DNA of 53,739 bases from Siminovitchia fortis (GTDB lineage Bacteria; Bacillota; Bacilli; Bacillales; Bacillaceae_C): assembly GCF_003605365.2 (NCBI RefSeq), contig NZ_QYTU02000026.1, positions 1 through 53,739 on the forward strand. The letters run 5' to 3'. Shown one piece after another: positions 44,167 to 53,739 of the stretch (its first letter is position 1; each line of letters begins with the position of its first letter). The notes beneath the pieces are model-generated. The model searched no databases, was not told the origin of the DNA, and saw only the letters and a list, made by a program, of their open reading frames with translations. Position numbers and translations under genes: made by a program.

Positions 44167-45234
44167 TTATTGTTGAACCTTTAATTCCATCAAATACGCA
44201 GCCAATGCATCCAATTCCTGATCGGACATTTCCGGATACGTACCTGTCATTTTGTTGCCCGGTTTAATTTTTTCAGGATCTTTGATCCATTTTTTCAATT
44301 CTTCTTCATTGTGATCGAGAACCCCTGCAACTCTTTCACGATCGGCAAACCCTGCTAAATTTGGAGCAAGTTCCCCGCTTGGTTTTGCCTCAGGTGTAAC
44401 AGCGTGACAAGTAATACAGCTTTGGTTGAAGATTTCTTCACCTTGTTTTGCAAGGTCAGAAGTCGGTTTAACAGGCTCTTTTGCATTTTGCATATCGGCA
44501 ACCCAGTTTTCAAAATCCTTCTGCGGCAATGCTTTTACTTTGAAGTCCATCAACGCATGAGAAGGACCGCACAGCTCAGCACATTTTCCGTAGAAAAGAT
44601 TGCCTGCTTCCTCAGCTTTGTCACTATCGGCAATCAACCAGAATTTATTGACGTTTTCCGGGTTTGTGTCCAGCTTCCCGCCTAATGGTGGAATCCAGAA
44701 TGAGTGTTTTACGTCTTTACTTGTTACCTGGAAGTAAACTTTTTCATCTGTTGGAATAACAAGGTCCTGGCTTGTTACAATCCCAAGATCCGGATATTCG
44801 AATTCCCACCAGTATAAGTGTGCATTGACGTTCACAACAAGAGCGTCCCGGTTTCCATCGGCGTCTTTTTTATCAATTGCAGAAACATCGCCTTGGCTGA
44901 AAGTAACAGCAACTGTCGGTACTGCAAGGATTAGAAGCAAGATGATCGGAATAACAGTCCATACAATCTCAAGCGTATGGCTGCCCTCCACCTGTTTTGG
45001 AATTCTGTCATCTTTACGCCGGAATTTAATGATAGCAAAAGTAAAGATAATTACTACAACAATGATTACCAGTGTCATGATCCCTAAACTGAGAAGAATG
45101 AGATCATACTGCTGTTTCCCAACTTCTCCTGCGGGAACCAGCCCCGATAGAAAAGGCTCGCCGCAGCCTGAAAGCACGAGCGCCAATATCGCCAAAACTG
45201 ATAATAGACGCCACTTTTGCAGCCATAGTTTCAT
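44167..45234 (-). CDS. ctaC: Cytochrome c oxidase subunit II with cytochrome c domain
   Basis: The 355-residue lipoprotein (lipobox LVLSGC, Cys near 24) has two membrane spans, a cupredoxin domain with the Cu-A motif CAELCGPSHALM, and a C-terminal cytochrome c domain with the heme motif CITCH (273-277) and axial Met near 329. The fused cytochrome c domain makes this a caa3-type oxidase. It is the first gene of the ctaCDEF unit. Confidence 0.97.
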   Translation of the reverse strand: MKLWLQKWRLLSVLAILALVLSGCGEPFLSGLVPAGEVGKQQYDLILLSLGIMTLVIIVVVIIFTFAIIKFRRKDDRIPKQVEGSHTLEIVWTVIPIILLLILAVPTVAVTFSQGDVSAIDKKDADGNRDALVVNVNAHLYWWEFEYPDLGIVTSQDLVIPTDEKVYFQVTSKDVKHSFWIPPLGGKLDTNPENVNKFWLIADSDKAEEAGNLFYGKCAELCGPSHALMDFKVKALPQKDFENWVADMQNAKEPVKPTSDLAKQGEEIFNQSCITCHAVTPEAKPSGELAPNLAGFADRERVAGVLDHNEEELKKWIKDPEKIKPGNKMTGTYPEMSDQELDALAAYLMELKVQQ

Positions 45235-45329
45235 AATTCAATCAAACCCCTCTTTCGTAAAATATCTTAGTGGTTGCAAGGACCGGGTCTTTCTATTTGG
45301 ATTTCTTTAAAAAAGAAAGAATTCCCTAG

Positions 45330-46247
45330 TTAAATAACTGCGAAAATTACCATTGCAGTAAAAATAATGGTCAAATGGTTCAATGAATAAACAAACATGA
45401 GCGTTGCCCATTTTATATCATTTTTCATTTTATAACCAGCAATTCCCATCACTAACCATCCAACATTTAATAGCGTGGCTAATACGACAAATGGTATTCC
45501 AAGCATCGTCATAAAAAAAGGAATCGGCAGCAATAAAGCCACCCACATAACGATGCTGCGCTTCGTGGCAGCAAAACCTTTCACGACCGGAAGCATAGGT
45601 ATGCCGGCTGCTCTGTATTCCTCAGCTCTCCTCATGGCCAGTGCATAAAAATGAGGCGGCTGCCATATGAACATGAGCAGAAATAGCATCCATGCCATCG
45701 TTGGCAGGCTCGGATCAATTGCCGCCCAACCGATCAGTGGAGGAACCGCACCTGATAAGCTTCCAATAACAGTGTTGCTTACAAGCTTCCGCTTAGCCCA
45801 CATGCTGTAAAGCACCACATAGCTGAGTACCCCAACGATACCGATAAAACCGGCTGTTGCATTGGTAAGAAAAATGAGAATCAAGCCCAATATCACGAAG
45901 GTGGACCCTACTGTAAGGACTTTTCCGCCGCTGATCCGCCCTGTTACCGTCGGCCTTGATTTTGTCCTCTCCATTATAGGATCAATGTCCCGATCAATAT
46001 AATTATTGAAAGCACATGATCCGGCCATTATAAAGGCAGACCCGAGCAGCGTAAAAATAACAGTGTCCAAGGATTGGAGAAAATGCTGTCCATTATATAT
46101 GAGTGCAAGCCATAGCCCCGCAAAAACAGGTATCAGGTTGGAGTTAACAATTCCAATTTTGATCAAGGCCATAAAATCCGACCAGGCTGTCGAAGGAGAG
46201 GCTTCCACTTCAGATATGCTCCGGCTGTTTTCCATATCTTTTTCCAC
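45330..46247 (-). CDS. ctaB: Protoheme IX farnesyltransferase (heme O synthase)
   Basis: CtaB farnesylates heme B to heme O, upstream of CtaA. The 305-residue, multi-span UbiA-type protein has the Asp-rich [19 protein letters not shown] motif and the second motif in the [18 protein letters not shown] region. I choose the GTG at 46247 (after AAAGGAGA), which gives the exact B. subtilis length; an ATG four codons later is an alternative. It is divergent from ctaA. Confidence 0.94.
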   Translation of the reverse strand: MEKDMENSRSISEVEASPSTAWSDFMALIKIGIVNSNLIPVFAGLWLALIYNGQHFLQSLDTVIFTLLGSAFIMAGSCAFNNYIDRDIDPIMERTKSRPTVTGRISGGKVLTVGSTFVILGLILIFLTNATAGFIGIVGVLSYVVLYSMWAKRKLVSNTVIGSLSGAVPPLIGWAAIDPSLPTMAWMLFLLMFIWQPPHFYALAMRRAEEYRAAGIPMLPVVKGFAATKRSIVMWVALLLPIPFFMTMLGIPFVVLATLLNVGWLVMGIAGYKMKNDIKWATLMFVYSLNHLTIIFTAMVIFAVI

Positions 46248-46649
46248 TCGTCTCCTTTCCAAAACGTATTTACATATCATTGTTACTATAGGCCATCTTG
46301 GAACAGTTTTCCTGCATTATGTAAGATGTTTCAGTATTTGTTCATTTATTTACCTGTTTTTTCAACTTTTCCTGAAAGCATTGGCCCACGCCCGCACATC
46401 ATATTGTAGCATACAGATGTTGAAAAGCCGAGTGCAGTTGAACAGGATTATGAACATAGGCCTTCAACAATATATTTAATCATATAATCCAACGATTTTT
46501 ACATTGCATTCAGCCATTATTTTGTCCAAAATGTGTCACCCAAAAAGAATATTATGACGAAAATTCACCAACCTCTATATCATTACTATCAAAATTTATC
46601 GTTTTTTTCAAGTTTACACCTTTTTTGGCCGTGTTAACAAATTTGTCGG
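46248..46649. other. Divergent ctaB/ctaA regulatory region
   Basis: No gene is seen in this AT-rich interval. On the minus strand an extended -10 TGCTACAAT (46411-46403) could serve ctaB. In B. subtilis ctaA/ctaB expression depends on ResDE and other regulators; I could not identify ResD boxes with confidence here. Confidence 0.45.
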
Positions 46650-46678
46650 TTGTATTTTTAAATGTGTTTATGTAGTAT
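46650..46678 (+). promoter_or_regulatory. Candidate sigma-A promoter of ctaA
   Basis: TTGTAT (46650-46655), 17-bp spacer, TAGTAT (46673-46678), giving a leader of about 50 nt to the ctaA start. Confidence 0.5.
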
Positions 46679-46733
46679 CAAAGTTGAAATTAATCATTCC
46701 AATAAAATTTAATAAAGATAAGTGGGTGAAATT

Positions 46734-47714
46734 TTGCACCGGAAGTTAAAATGGTTTGCTGTACTTACAACGGTTGTAATGGTTTTTGTCCTTCTGGGCG
46801 GTGCTTTGGTTACAAAGACCGACTCCGGTATGGGCTGTGGAAGGTCATGGCCGCTGTGCAACGGCCAACTGATACCAACCGATATCACTGTTGAACTTGT
46901 GATTGAGTTTGCCCACCGGGTTGTTTCCGGAGCCGCCGGTTTGCTCGTTCTGATTCTTTCAATTTGGGCCTGGAAAACGATTGGGGACCAGAGAGAAACT
47001 AAAGCTCTTGCCATCCTTTCTGTCTCCTTCATCATTCTCCAAGGGCTGATTGGGGCGGCTGCGGTCGTATGGGGCCAGTCCGATTTTGTTTTGGCACTTC
47101 ATTTCGGAATCTCGCTTATATCCTTTGCCGCAGTATTTCTTTTGACACTGCTGATTTTCGAAGTTGATAAGAAGCTGGATACATCAAAAATCAAGCTGGA
47201 TAAAAAAATGAAATACCATACAATCGGAGTTACAGTATATTCCTATATAGTTGTTTACACAGGAGCCCTTGTACGGCATACAGAGGCAAGCCTTGTCTGT
47301 AAAGATTGGCCTTTTTGTTTAAACAGCACGCCTTTCTCCTTGCCAACCAATATGTATGAGTGGATCCAAATGGGACATCGTTTTATGGCAGGGCTCATCT
47401 TTTTGTGGATAGGCTATATTACATGGATGGCCATCAAAAGGTATAAAGACCAAAAAGTTGTTGTCAACGGCTGGATCACCGCTTTCATTCTTGTTGCAAT
47501 GCAGGTTGTAGCCGGAGCTGCAGTAGTATTTACAGACTTGAATATTTATGTTGCTTTGGCACATGCACTTTTTATTACATGCCTCTTTGGCCTTCTAAGC
47601 TATTTTATCATGCTGATCACCAGAGGCAGCATGGAGTACTCGCCCGTTTCAGAAACGGATGATAATGTAAGTGCCGAGGCTAAAATCAAATCGCCAAATA
47701 TGATTCCTCAATAA
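46734..47714 (+). CDS. ctaA: Heme A synthase
   Basis: CtaA oxidises the C8 methyl of heme O to make heme A for the caa3/aa3 oxidase. The 326-residue protein has eight spans in two similar halves, with Cys pairs in both outer loops (CGRSWPLC and CKDWPFC) and heme-ligand His in EFAHRVVSG and [10 protein letters not shown] choose the TTG at 46734 since GGGTGA is upstream; the GTG at 46722 is within that site. Confidence 0.94.
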   Translation: MHRKLKWFAVLTTVVMVFVLLGGALVTKTDSGMGCGRSWPLCNGQLIPTDITVELVIEFAHRVVSGAAGLLVLILSIWAWKTIGDQRETKALAILSVSFIILQGLIGAAAVVWGQSDFVLALHFGISLISFAAVFLLTLLIFEVDKKLDTSKIKLDKKMKYHTIGVTVYSYIVVYTGALVRHTEASLVCKDWPFCLNSTPFSLPTNMYEWIQMGHRFMAGLIFLWIGYITWMAIKRYKDQKVVVNGWITAFILVAMQVVAGAAVVFTDLNIYVALAHALFITCLFGLLSYFIMLITRGSMEYSPVSETDDNVSAEAKIKSPNMIPQ

Positions 47715-47748
47715 AAAATCTTGCGCTAACTTTGCGCAAGATTTTTTA
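47713..47748. terminator. Bidirectional terminator between ctaA and pycA
   Basis: AAAAATCTTGCGC and GCGCAAGATTTTTT form a stem of about 13 bp with a 7-nt loop between the convergent stop codons. Confidence 0.9.
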
Positions 47749-47759
47749 TTGGGTATGAT

Positions 47760-50700
47760 TTATTTTTCCACTTCTATCAACAAATCACCCGGCTGGATGG
47801 CGTCTCCCGCCTGCACAAATATATCTTTGACGATTCCGGAAAACGGTGCCTGGACCGTTGTTTCCATTTTCATCGCTTCGGTGAGCACAAGGTGATCACC
47901 TTTTTGGACTTTCTCCCCTTTTTCGACGAGGACCTTCAGGACGGTTCCCGGCATCGTGGCTCCGATATGGGCCTGGTTCTTCGGGTCCGCCTTCTGTTTG
48001 AGCACAACGGTCGATTTGATGTTTTCATCCTTAATGACGACTTCCCTTGGCTGCCCGTTCAGTTCAAAGTACACAACCCGCGTACCATCCGGCTGCGGCT
48101 GGCCGATGGAGACAAGCTTGACGATCAGTGTCTTTCCTGTCTCAATCTCCACTTCGATTTCTTCTCCAAGCCTCATGCCATGGATAAACGTCGGAGTATC
48201 AAGCACCGAAATGTCTCCAAATTGATTCAGTGTGGCGATATACTCAAGGAATACTTTCGGATAAAGGGCGTAGGAGATCAAATCTTTCGCTGTTACGTCA
48301 GGCCCTATCTCTTCAGCCAGTTCTTTTTTGAGCTGGCCGAAATCCACATCTTCGAGCAGTTCGCCCGGCCGGACAGTGATCGGTTCGCGATTCTTCAGAA
48401 TCACCCGTTGCAATTCTTCCGGGAATCCTCCGTGCGGCTGGCCGAGATAGCCTTCGAATAGTTCGACTACGGAATCCGGGAAGTCGATGGACCGTCCTCT
48501 TTCCAGTACCGTTTCTTCGTTCAGGTCATTTTGCACCATGAACAGTGCCATATCTCCGACCACTTTTGAAGAAGGTGTCACCTTGACGATGTCGCCGAAC
48601 ATGCGGTTGACCCGGCTATACATGTCTTTGACCTCATCCCAGCGGCTTCCCAGCCCCACTGCTTTTGCCTGCTGCTGCAGATTGCTGTACTGCCCGCCGG
48701 GCATCTCATGGCTGTACACTTCAGTATGAGGCGCGAGCATCCCGCTTTCAAAGTCGCGATAATACTTGCGGACGTCCTCCCAGTAATAGGAAAGTTTCTC
48801 CAGGGAATCGATGTCGACATCAAGCGCCTTGTCCGTCCCTTCGAGTGCATAATATAGTGTGTTCAAGCTTGGCTGGGACGTAAGGCTGGCCATTGAACCG
48901 AGTGCCGTATCGATAATATCCACTCCTGCTTCGATCGCCTTCGTATATGTGAGAATGCCGTTGCCGCTCGTATCGTGCATATGCAGATGGATCGGAAGAT
49001 CGACCGTTTCCTTCAGTTCGGAGATCAGCCGATAGGCAGCTGCCGGCTTCAAGAGTCCTGCCATATCCTTGATCGCCAACATGTGTGCTCCCTGTGCCTG
49101 AAGTTCCCTGGCCATGTCTTTGTAATAGTCGATATGGTATTTCGGCCTTTCGGGATCGTTGATATCCCCTGTGTAGCAGATGGCCGCTTCGGCAATCTTG
49201 CCCGACTGGCGGACGGAATCAATGGCCACTTCCATGCCTTTAACCCAATTTAAACTGTCAAAGACCCGGAAGACATCAATGCCTGCGTCTGCCGATTCCT
49301 GAATAAAAGCCTTGATGACATTATCCGGGTAGTTCGTATAGCCGACGGCGTTTGAACCACGAAACAGCATCTGAAACAGGATGTTCGGCATCTTTTCCCG
49401 CAATTTTGCAAGCCTGTCCCATGGATCTTCCTTCAAAAACCGGTAAGCAACGTCAAAGGTCGCGCCTCCCCACATCTCCACGGAAAAGAGTCCTGGCAAG
49501 AGATGGGCAGTAGGTTCGGCCGCCTGGACGAGATCGCGGCTCCGGATCCGGGTGGCTAACAGTGATTGATGAGCATCGCGGAAGGTAGTATCCGTGATCA
49601 GAACCTTGTCCTGTTGCCTGATCCAGTCTACCAGTCCTTCGGCTCCGTGTTCATCCAAAATCTGTTTAGTGCCCCGCTGCACTTTTTCGCCCGCCGGCAC
49701 GGAAGGAATCCTCGGATCGGGTTCGACAGGTTTTTTTGTCTTCTCTATGCCGGGAAAGCCATTGACCGTTACTGTCCCTATATAAGTGAGCATTTTGGTG
49801 CCGCGGTCCTTGCTCTCAGGAAAAGAGAACAGCTCAGGGGCACTGTCCAAAAAGGATGTGTCGTACTCGCCCGTTATAAACCGCTCGTGCTGCATAACGT
49901 TAATCAAAAAGGGAATATTTGTTTTAATTCCACGAATCCTGAATTCCTTCAAGTTTCTGACCATTTTGGCTGCAGCCTGCTCAAAGGTCAATGCCTGAGT
50001 GGACAGCTTCACGAGCAGGGAATCGTAATACGGCGTAATGACAGCCCCTTGGAATCCGTTCCCGGCATCCAACCGGACGCCGAATCCCCCGCCTGTCCGG
50101 AAAGCCATGATTTTTCCGGTATCCGGCATGAAATCATTCAGCGGATCCTCCGTCGTCACCCTCGACTGGATGGCATATCCGTTTATCTTGATGTTTTCCT
50201 GTTTCGGGATTTGGACGATTTCTCCATGGAGCGAATGTCCCTCAGCAATCAAAATTTGTGACTGGACAATATCAATTCCCGTGATCATTTCTGTAATGGT
50301 GTGCTCTACCTGAATTCTCGGGTTCACCTCAATGAAATAAAACTGGTCCCCTTCTACAAGGAATTCAACCGTTCCTGCATTGAGATAGCCGACATTTTTC
50401 ATCAGCTGGACAGCAGCTCCGCAGATCCTCTCCCTCATTTCCTCACTGAGCGACACACATGGGGCTGTCTCCACCACCTTCTGATGGCGCCTCTGGACAG
50501 AACAGTCACGCTCAAACAGATGGACGATGTTCCCGTGGGCATCCCCCAGGATCTGCACTTCAATATGCTTCGGATTTTCAATGAACTTTTCAACATAAAC
50601 CTCGTCATCGCCGAAGGCGGCCTTCGCTTCCGACTTTGCGCGTTCAAATGCTTCCTTCAATTCCCCTTTGCTCCGGACGATGCGCATGCCGCGCCCTCCG

Positions 50701-51197
50701 CCGCCAAGGGACGCCTTGACCATGATTGGGTAACCGTATTCATTTCCAAAGGCAGCAGCTTCTTCAAGGCTATCCACCGGCCCATCGCTTCCCGGGACGG
50801 CCGGAATGCCTGCAAGCACTGCCTGGTGTTTCGCTTTGACCTTGTCCCCAAACATATCCAAATGCCTTATGGCAGGACCGATAAAGGTGATCCCCTCCTC
50901 GGCACAGCGTTTCGCCAGCTCAATGTTTTCGGACAAAAACCCGTAGCCCGGATGGATGGCATCTGCCTCCGAACGTTTGGCGATTTCGATGATGCCCTCG
51001 ATGTCGAGATAAGCATCGATCGGCTTTTTCCCTTCCCCGACCAAATAGGCCTCGTCCGCTTTATAGCGGTGATAGGACCCCGAGTCTTCGCGGGAATAGA
51101 CGGCTACCGTGCGGATTCCGAGTTCTGTGCAGGCACGGAACACACGGATGGCAATCTCCCCGCGGTTGGCAACTAGTACTTTGTTAATCTTTGTCAT
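47760..51197 (-). CDS. pycA: Pyruvate carboxylase
   Basis: PycA carboxylates pyruvate to oxaloacetate, the main anaplerotic reaction. The 1145-residue protein has an N-terminal biotin carboxylase (ATP-grasp, GGGGRGMRIV near 165), a central carboxyltransferase beginning DTTFRDAHQSLLATR (about 535-800) with metal-site pattern HLHMHDTSGNG, and a C-terminal biotin domain with Lys1110 in EAMKMET. Neighbouring ftsW and cta genes match B. subtilis order. AAGGGGAGA precedes the ATG. Confidence 0.98.
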   Translation of the reverse strand: MTKINKVLVANRGEIAIRVFRACTELGIRTVAVYSREDSGSYHRYKADEAYLVGEGKKPIDAYLDIEGIIEIAKRSEADAIHPGYGFLSENIELAKRCAEEGITFIGPAIRHLDMFGDKVKAKHQAVLAGIPAVPGSDGPVDSLEEAAAFGNEYGYPIMVKASLGGGGRGMRIVRSKGELKEAFERAKSEAKAAFGDDEVYVEKFIENPKHIEVQILGDAHGNIVHLFERDCSVQRRHQKVVETAPCVSLSEEMRERICGAAVQLMKNVGYLNAGTVEFLVEGDQFYFIEVNPRIQVEHTITEMITGIDIVQSQILIAEGHSLHGEIVQIPKQENIKINGYAIQSRVTTEDPLNDFMPDTGKIMAFRTGGGFGVRLDAGNGFQGAVITPYYDSLLVKLSTQALTFEQAAAKMVRNLKEFRIRGIKTNIPFLINVMQHERFITGEYDTSFLDSAPELFSFPESKDRGTKMLTYIGTVTVNGFPGIEKTKKPVEPDPRIPSVPAGEKVQRGTKQILDEHGAEGLVDWIRQQDKVLITDTTFRDAHQSLLATRIRSRDLVQAAEPTAHLLPGLFSVEMWGGATFDVAYRFLKEDPWDRLAKLREKMPNILFQMLFRGSNAVGYTNYPDNVIKAFIQESADAGIDVFRVFDSLNWVKGMEVAIDSVRQSGKIAEAAICYTGDINDPERPKYHIDYYKDMARELQAQGAHMLAIKDMAGLLKPAAAYRLISELKETVDLPIHLHMHDTSGNGILTYTKAIEAGVDIIDTALGSMASLTSQPSLNTLYYALEGTDKALDVDIDSLEKLSYYWEDVRKYYRDFESGMLAPHTEVYSHEMPGGQYSNLQQQAKAVGLGSRWDEVKDMYSRVNRMFGDIVKVTPSSKVVGDMALFMVQNDLNEETVLERGRSIDFPDSVVELFEGYLGQPHGGFPEELQRVILKNREPITVRPGELLEDVDFGQLKKELAEEIGPDVTAKDLISYALYPKVFLEYIATLNQFGDISVLDTPTFIHGMRLGEEIEVEIETGKTLIVKLVSIGQPQPDGTRVVYFELNGQPREVVIKDENIKSTVVLKQKADPKNQAHIGATMPGTVLKVLVEKGEKVQKGDHLVLTEAMKMETTVQAPFSGIVKDIFVQAGDAIQPGDLLIEVEK

Positions 51198-51225
51198 AAG
51201 CTATCTCCCCTTAATAAACATTTAT

Positions 51226-52455
51226 CTATTTAAGGTTCACCCATGGACGCTTTTCTTGGCTGCCTTCCTGTAATCTGTCAGTCCGGGGAACAGGAACAGT
51301 ATTTTTTGTTTTGAATTTCTCCTCATATTGATTAAACATCGAAACGTTGGCAAGTATTCCCATCGCTATCGAAAGGACGAGGATGGAGGACCCCCCATAG
51401 CTGATAAATGGCAACGGCACACCGGTAATCGGGATAATTCCCGACATGCCCCCTAAATTTATGAATGACTGTATTCCGATCATTCCGGATATGCCGATGG
51501 CCAGCATGCTGCCAAATGGGTCGCGGCTTCTTGTACTGATATAAATTCCCCGCAAGACAATGTAGCTTAGGCCCGCCAGTACAAATACGACCCCAAAAAC
51601 CCCCAGCTCCTCTGCAATAATCGCCATGATAAAGTCGGTATGTGCTTCGGGCAGATACCCAAGTTTTTGGACGCTCTGGCCCAGCCCCAGGCCTTTCAAT
51701 CCCCCCGAGCCAATGGCCAAAAACGAATTTACCAATTGAAAGCCTTCGTTTTGGCCTGTTCCAAACGGATCCAAAAATCCATAGATTCTTCCAAGCCGGG
51801 TGTCGGTAAAGATCTTATCGGATTTTAAAATGACAAACGGAGCCAGAACAGCCGCTAAAAGCAGACCCATCAAGCCAAGTTTGAATATTGTTTTCAAACG
51901 CATCCCGGAACACAAAATGATCATCGCGCCGATTAGAAAGGTGATGAGAGCTGTCCCATTATCCGGTTCCATGGCAATGAGAAAGCAAACAAAAATGAGG
52001 AACATCAATGGCGGCATGACACCTTTGTCCAGCTGGTTTATGTATGCCTGTTTCTTGGAGTACACAGCTGATAAATAAACGATGACGCTCAGCTTGGCAA
52101 ATTCCGAAGGCTGGATTTTCCTTGTACCTACGTTAATCCAGCTTTGGGCGTTGTTTGTTGCATGTCCGAAAACATCTACAGCGATCAGCCCAATGATCGC
52201 GGCTATTGTAATGAAAACTAGAAATTTTTTACTTTTAAATGCTTTATATGGAAATAGGGCAAAAAACAAAAAAAACAGAAAACCTGCTGCCAAATTGATT
52301 TTTTGCTTTTGATAAAAGAAATCTGCCGGATACTCATAATATTGAACGGCCATCACCATACTTGCGCTGTAAATCATGATTAATCCAAAGAAGCAAAGCA
52401 GCAAATATACTGTAATGATTGAGTAGTCATATGATTTCAAGATTTTTTTTAACAT
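51226..52455 (-). CDS. ftsW: SEDS peptidoglycan glycosyltransferase FtsW
   Basis: FtsW is the divisome SEDS polymerase acting with PBP2B. The 409-residue protein has about ten spans and motifs MIYSASMVMA, TRKIQPSEFAKL, EPDNGTALI and the C-terminal PFISYGGSS. I choose the ATG at 52455 (MLKKILKSYDYS), which fits B. subtilis FtsW; the ribosome binding site (GGATGG) is weak. Position between ylaN and pycA is the ftsW slot and separates it from spoVE in the dcw cluster. Confidence 0.95.
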   Translation of the reverse strand: MLKKILKSYDYSIITVYLLLCFFGLIMIYSASMVMAVQYYEYPADFFYQKQKINLAAGFLFFLFFALFPYKAFKSKKFLVFITIAAIIGLIAVDVFGHATNNAQSWINVGTRKIQPSEFAKLSVIVYLSAVYSKKQAYINQLDKGVMPPLMFLIFVCFLIAMEPDNGTALITFLIGAMIILCSGMRLKTIFKLGLMGLLLAAVLAPFVILKSDKIFTDTRLGRIYGFLDPFGTGQNEGFQLVNSFLAIGSGGLKGLGLGQSVQKLGYLPEAHTDFIMAIIAEELGVFGVVFVLAGLSYIVLRGIYISTRSRDPFGSMLAIGISGMIGIQSFINLGGMSGIIPITGVPLPFISYGGSSILVLSIAMGILANVSMFNQYEEKFKTKNTVPVPRTDRLQEGSQEKRPWVNLK

Positions 52456-52571
52456 ACTTTCCATCCAATCTATCATTCAGATTTCGCAGGAGCAGGGAAT
52501 AACAGATTACAAGTTTTCTGTAAAAATCAAGCTTCCTGTCTTTAGAGTTGGATTCGGCCATTCAATTAGAC

Positions 52572-52612
52572 GAAAAAACTCAAACAATTACAAACGAACT
52601 GTTTGAGCTTAA
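52572..52612 (-). terminator. Terminator after ylaN
   Basis: CTCAAACA and TGTTTGAG form an 8-bp stem with a 13-nt loop, followed on the minus strand by six T. It separates ylaN from ftsW. Confidence 0.75.
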
Positions 52613-52645
52613 CTGTTCAGTGAGACGTATGCAGCTTGCACCTTT

Positions 52646-52933
52646 TTATTTTTCACTTTCAGTAAATGCTTCGTGAAGCGCAGACAGTTTCCTTTCCAAT
52701 GAAAAAATCAACTCTTTTCCGTCCTTTTCGTCAACCAGGCCAAGGCGGACGGCAAAATCTATCTCACGAGAAAAGCCAAACATTTGAGTATCAAGAACTT
52801 CCTCGTATAAAGGACATTGAGGCATTGTTAAGTTGTCCATTTGCACCTGAATCAAACGCAAGATTTTTTCTGCGTCTGCCTTCAAAAGGGCATAGGCTTT
52901 TTCCCGATGATTCAGCTTCATATCAGACACCAC
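52646..52933 (-). CDS. ylaN: YlaN (DUF1507) family protein
   Basis: The 95-residue helical protein closely matches YlaN ([35 protein letters not shown]). YlaN is essential under iron limitation and has been reported to bind iron and the Fur repressor. The start is a GTG followed by a second GTG, placed after GGGGGAT; the first gives the B. subtilis-like N-terminus. Confidence 0.93.
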   Translation of the reverse strand: MVSDMKLNHREKAYALLKADAEKILRLIQVQMDNLTMPQCPLYEEVLDTQMFGFSREIDFAVRLGLVDEKDGKELIFSLERKLSALHEAFTESEK

Positions 52934-53173
52934 ATTTAATCCCCCTATCTTGCGGCCAAATAGACAATACTATCTGTAAATTTTAACCCTAATACTACGA
53001 AATTGCAAGGGATTGTCCGTTAATTTTGTCTTTCTTAAGCTGCAGGCAGTCATCGCTTTCAGTTATCTTTCCGGAATTAGCATTATAAAAGATATATTCA
53101 GCTTTTTCGCCCAAACTTTTCATTTCATTTTTTTAGAGTTATACTAACTGGAGTGGAAAAGGAGGTAATATGA

Positions 53174-53671
53174 ATGAATACAATCATGCCCATTAAGGGG
53201 AGAGTGAAATTTCCGATTACATTGGACGCCGGAGTATGGATCTTTGATGACCGGCGCATAGATTTGAATACATATTTTACAGAAGAAAAAAATGAAAAAG
53301 ATCCCGATGAGGTAGAATTTACGGTGGCTTCAAAACACTGGGACCGCGTGATCAAAGAAGGTGCTGTATCACCACCTACACTGAAGTCGGAAAGACAATT
53401 TGAGAAGGTGAAAGTATTGACCGGTTCATTCGGCATTGCGCTGAAACCGTTCCTGGAAAATGCCGAGCCGGAGCCTGGGGCTTCGGAGCTTGTCATTGAA
53501 ACTTCATCCGGCGAATATTCAGTGCCGCTTGAGGAAGCCAAAGATTTGATTCTTGCCTTTTCCAAGAATGGCAAACCCCTCCGCGAAGACGGGCCCGTTC
53601 ATGTCTTATACCCGGATGGCTCCAATAAAGAAAACCCCATAAAGAATGTAAAGGGGTTTCGAGTGCAATAA
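53174..53671 (+). CDS. YlaL-like conserved protein
   Basis: The 165-residue cytoplasmic protein begins MNTIMPIKGRVKFPITLD, has an early VWIFDDRRIDL segment, an acidic middle and a C-terminal HVLYPDGS segment. It resembles the Bacillus YlaL-type protein in sequence and place beside ylaN/ftsW, from memory. No catalytic motif is visible. AAGGAGGTAAT precedes the ATG with 8-base spacing. Function unknown. Confidence 0.75.
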   Translation: MNTIMPIKGRVKFPITLDAGVWIFDDRRIDLNTYFTEEKNEKDPDEVEFTVASKHWDRVIKEGAVSPPTLKSERQFEKVKVLTGSFGIALKPFLENAEPEPGASELVIETSSGEYSVPLEEAKDLILAFSKNGKPLREDGPVHVLYPDGSNKENPIKNVKGFRVQ

Positions 53672-53677
53672 AGCGAT

Positions 53678-53706
53678 AGCAGGCGTTTCGGGCGCCTGTT
53701 TTTTAC
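53678..53706 (+). terminator. Terminator after the YlaL-like gene
   Basis: CAGGCG (53680-53685) and CGCCTG (53693-53698) form a stem with a 7-nt loop, followed by TTTTTT. Confidence 0.8.
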
Positions 53707-53739
53707 TGTTAAACCTGAATCCGTGACGTAGTTTGTTAA

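Noticed and set aside
45300-45325. Hairpin between ctaB and ctaC as a terminator
   Set aside because: Only a short A/T stem; too weak to call, and ctaB-ctaC read-through is plausible.
49566-51176. Long plus-strand frames (up to 291 codons) antisense to pycA
   Set aside because: Mirror frames in a well-conserved coding region; no family match or translation signals.

Overview
The window is chromosomal DNA of an endospore-forming member of the Bacillaceae. Gene content and order closely follow the Bacillus subtilis stretch from the ylaL/ftsW/pycA/cta genes through the ylb genes to the division and cell-wall (dcw) cluster, read here mostly on the minus strand. Sporulation genes (spoVE, spoVD, gerR, ylbJ, ylbD), a bacillithiol gene (bshC), typical Gram-positive ribosome binding sites and frequent GTG/TTG starts support this. 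I do not name a species. I see no phage, insertion sequence, CRISPR array, tRNA or rRNA.

Layout. 1-21.5 kb is the dcw cluster, transcribed on the minus strand from bshC and mraZ through rsmH, ftsL, pbpB, spoVD, murE, mraY, murD, spoVE, murG, murB and divIB to ftsA and ftsZ. It builds the lipid-linked peptidoglycan precursor and the divisome; spoVD and spoVE are the sporulation-specific synthase pair for spore cortex. An extra 146-codon gene resembling only the N-terminal domain of a Mur ligase sits between murE and mraY. No sbp/ylxX/ylxW genes are found between divIB and ftsA. 20-32 kb holds panE with a DUF3397 membrane protein, a partial acyl-CoA carboxylase, ylbP, gerR, an enoyl-CoA hydratase-like gene, ylbN-rpmF, a Gly/Tyr/His-rich small protein behind a sigma-K-like promoter, tmcAL, ylbK, ylbJ, coaD and rsmD. 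32-38.5 kb holds ylbG, ylbF, ylbE, ylbD, ylbC, ylbB and ylbA homologues with two inserted exported-protein genes. 38.6-47.7 kb is the aerobic respiration block: an AI-2E-type membrane protein, DUF420, ctaG, ctaF-E-D-C (caa3-type oxidase), ctaB, and divergent ctaA for heme A. 47.7-53.7 kb holds pyruvate carboxylase, ftsW, ylaN and a ylaL-like gene.

Between genes lies a family of composite, non-coding interspersed repeats (window start, 3.9-4.3 kb, 24.4 kb, 26.0-26.6 kb, 37.2-37.5 kb). They lie just downstream of minus-strand genes, have imperfect inverted-repeat arms, and two copies contain a nested hairpin cassette whose stems differ by compensatory changes while an internal loop and a 7-nt terminal loop are conserved. 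This structured repeat is the most intriguing unexplained signal. Regulatory candidates read directly include a sigma-H-like promoter before ftsA, three GTGG boxes at exact 10-bp spacing before mraZ, a sigma-E-like promoter before spoVD, and sigma-K-like promoters before ylbD and the Gly/Tyr/His-rich gene.
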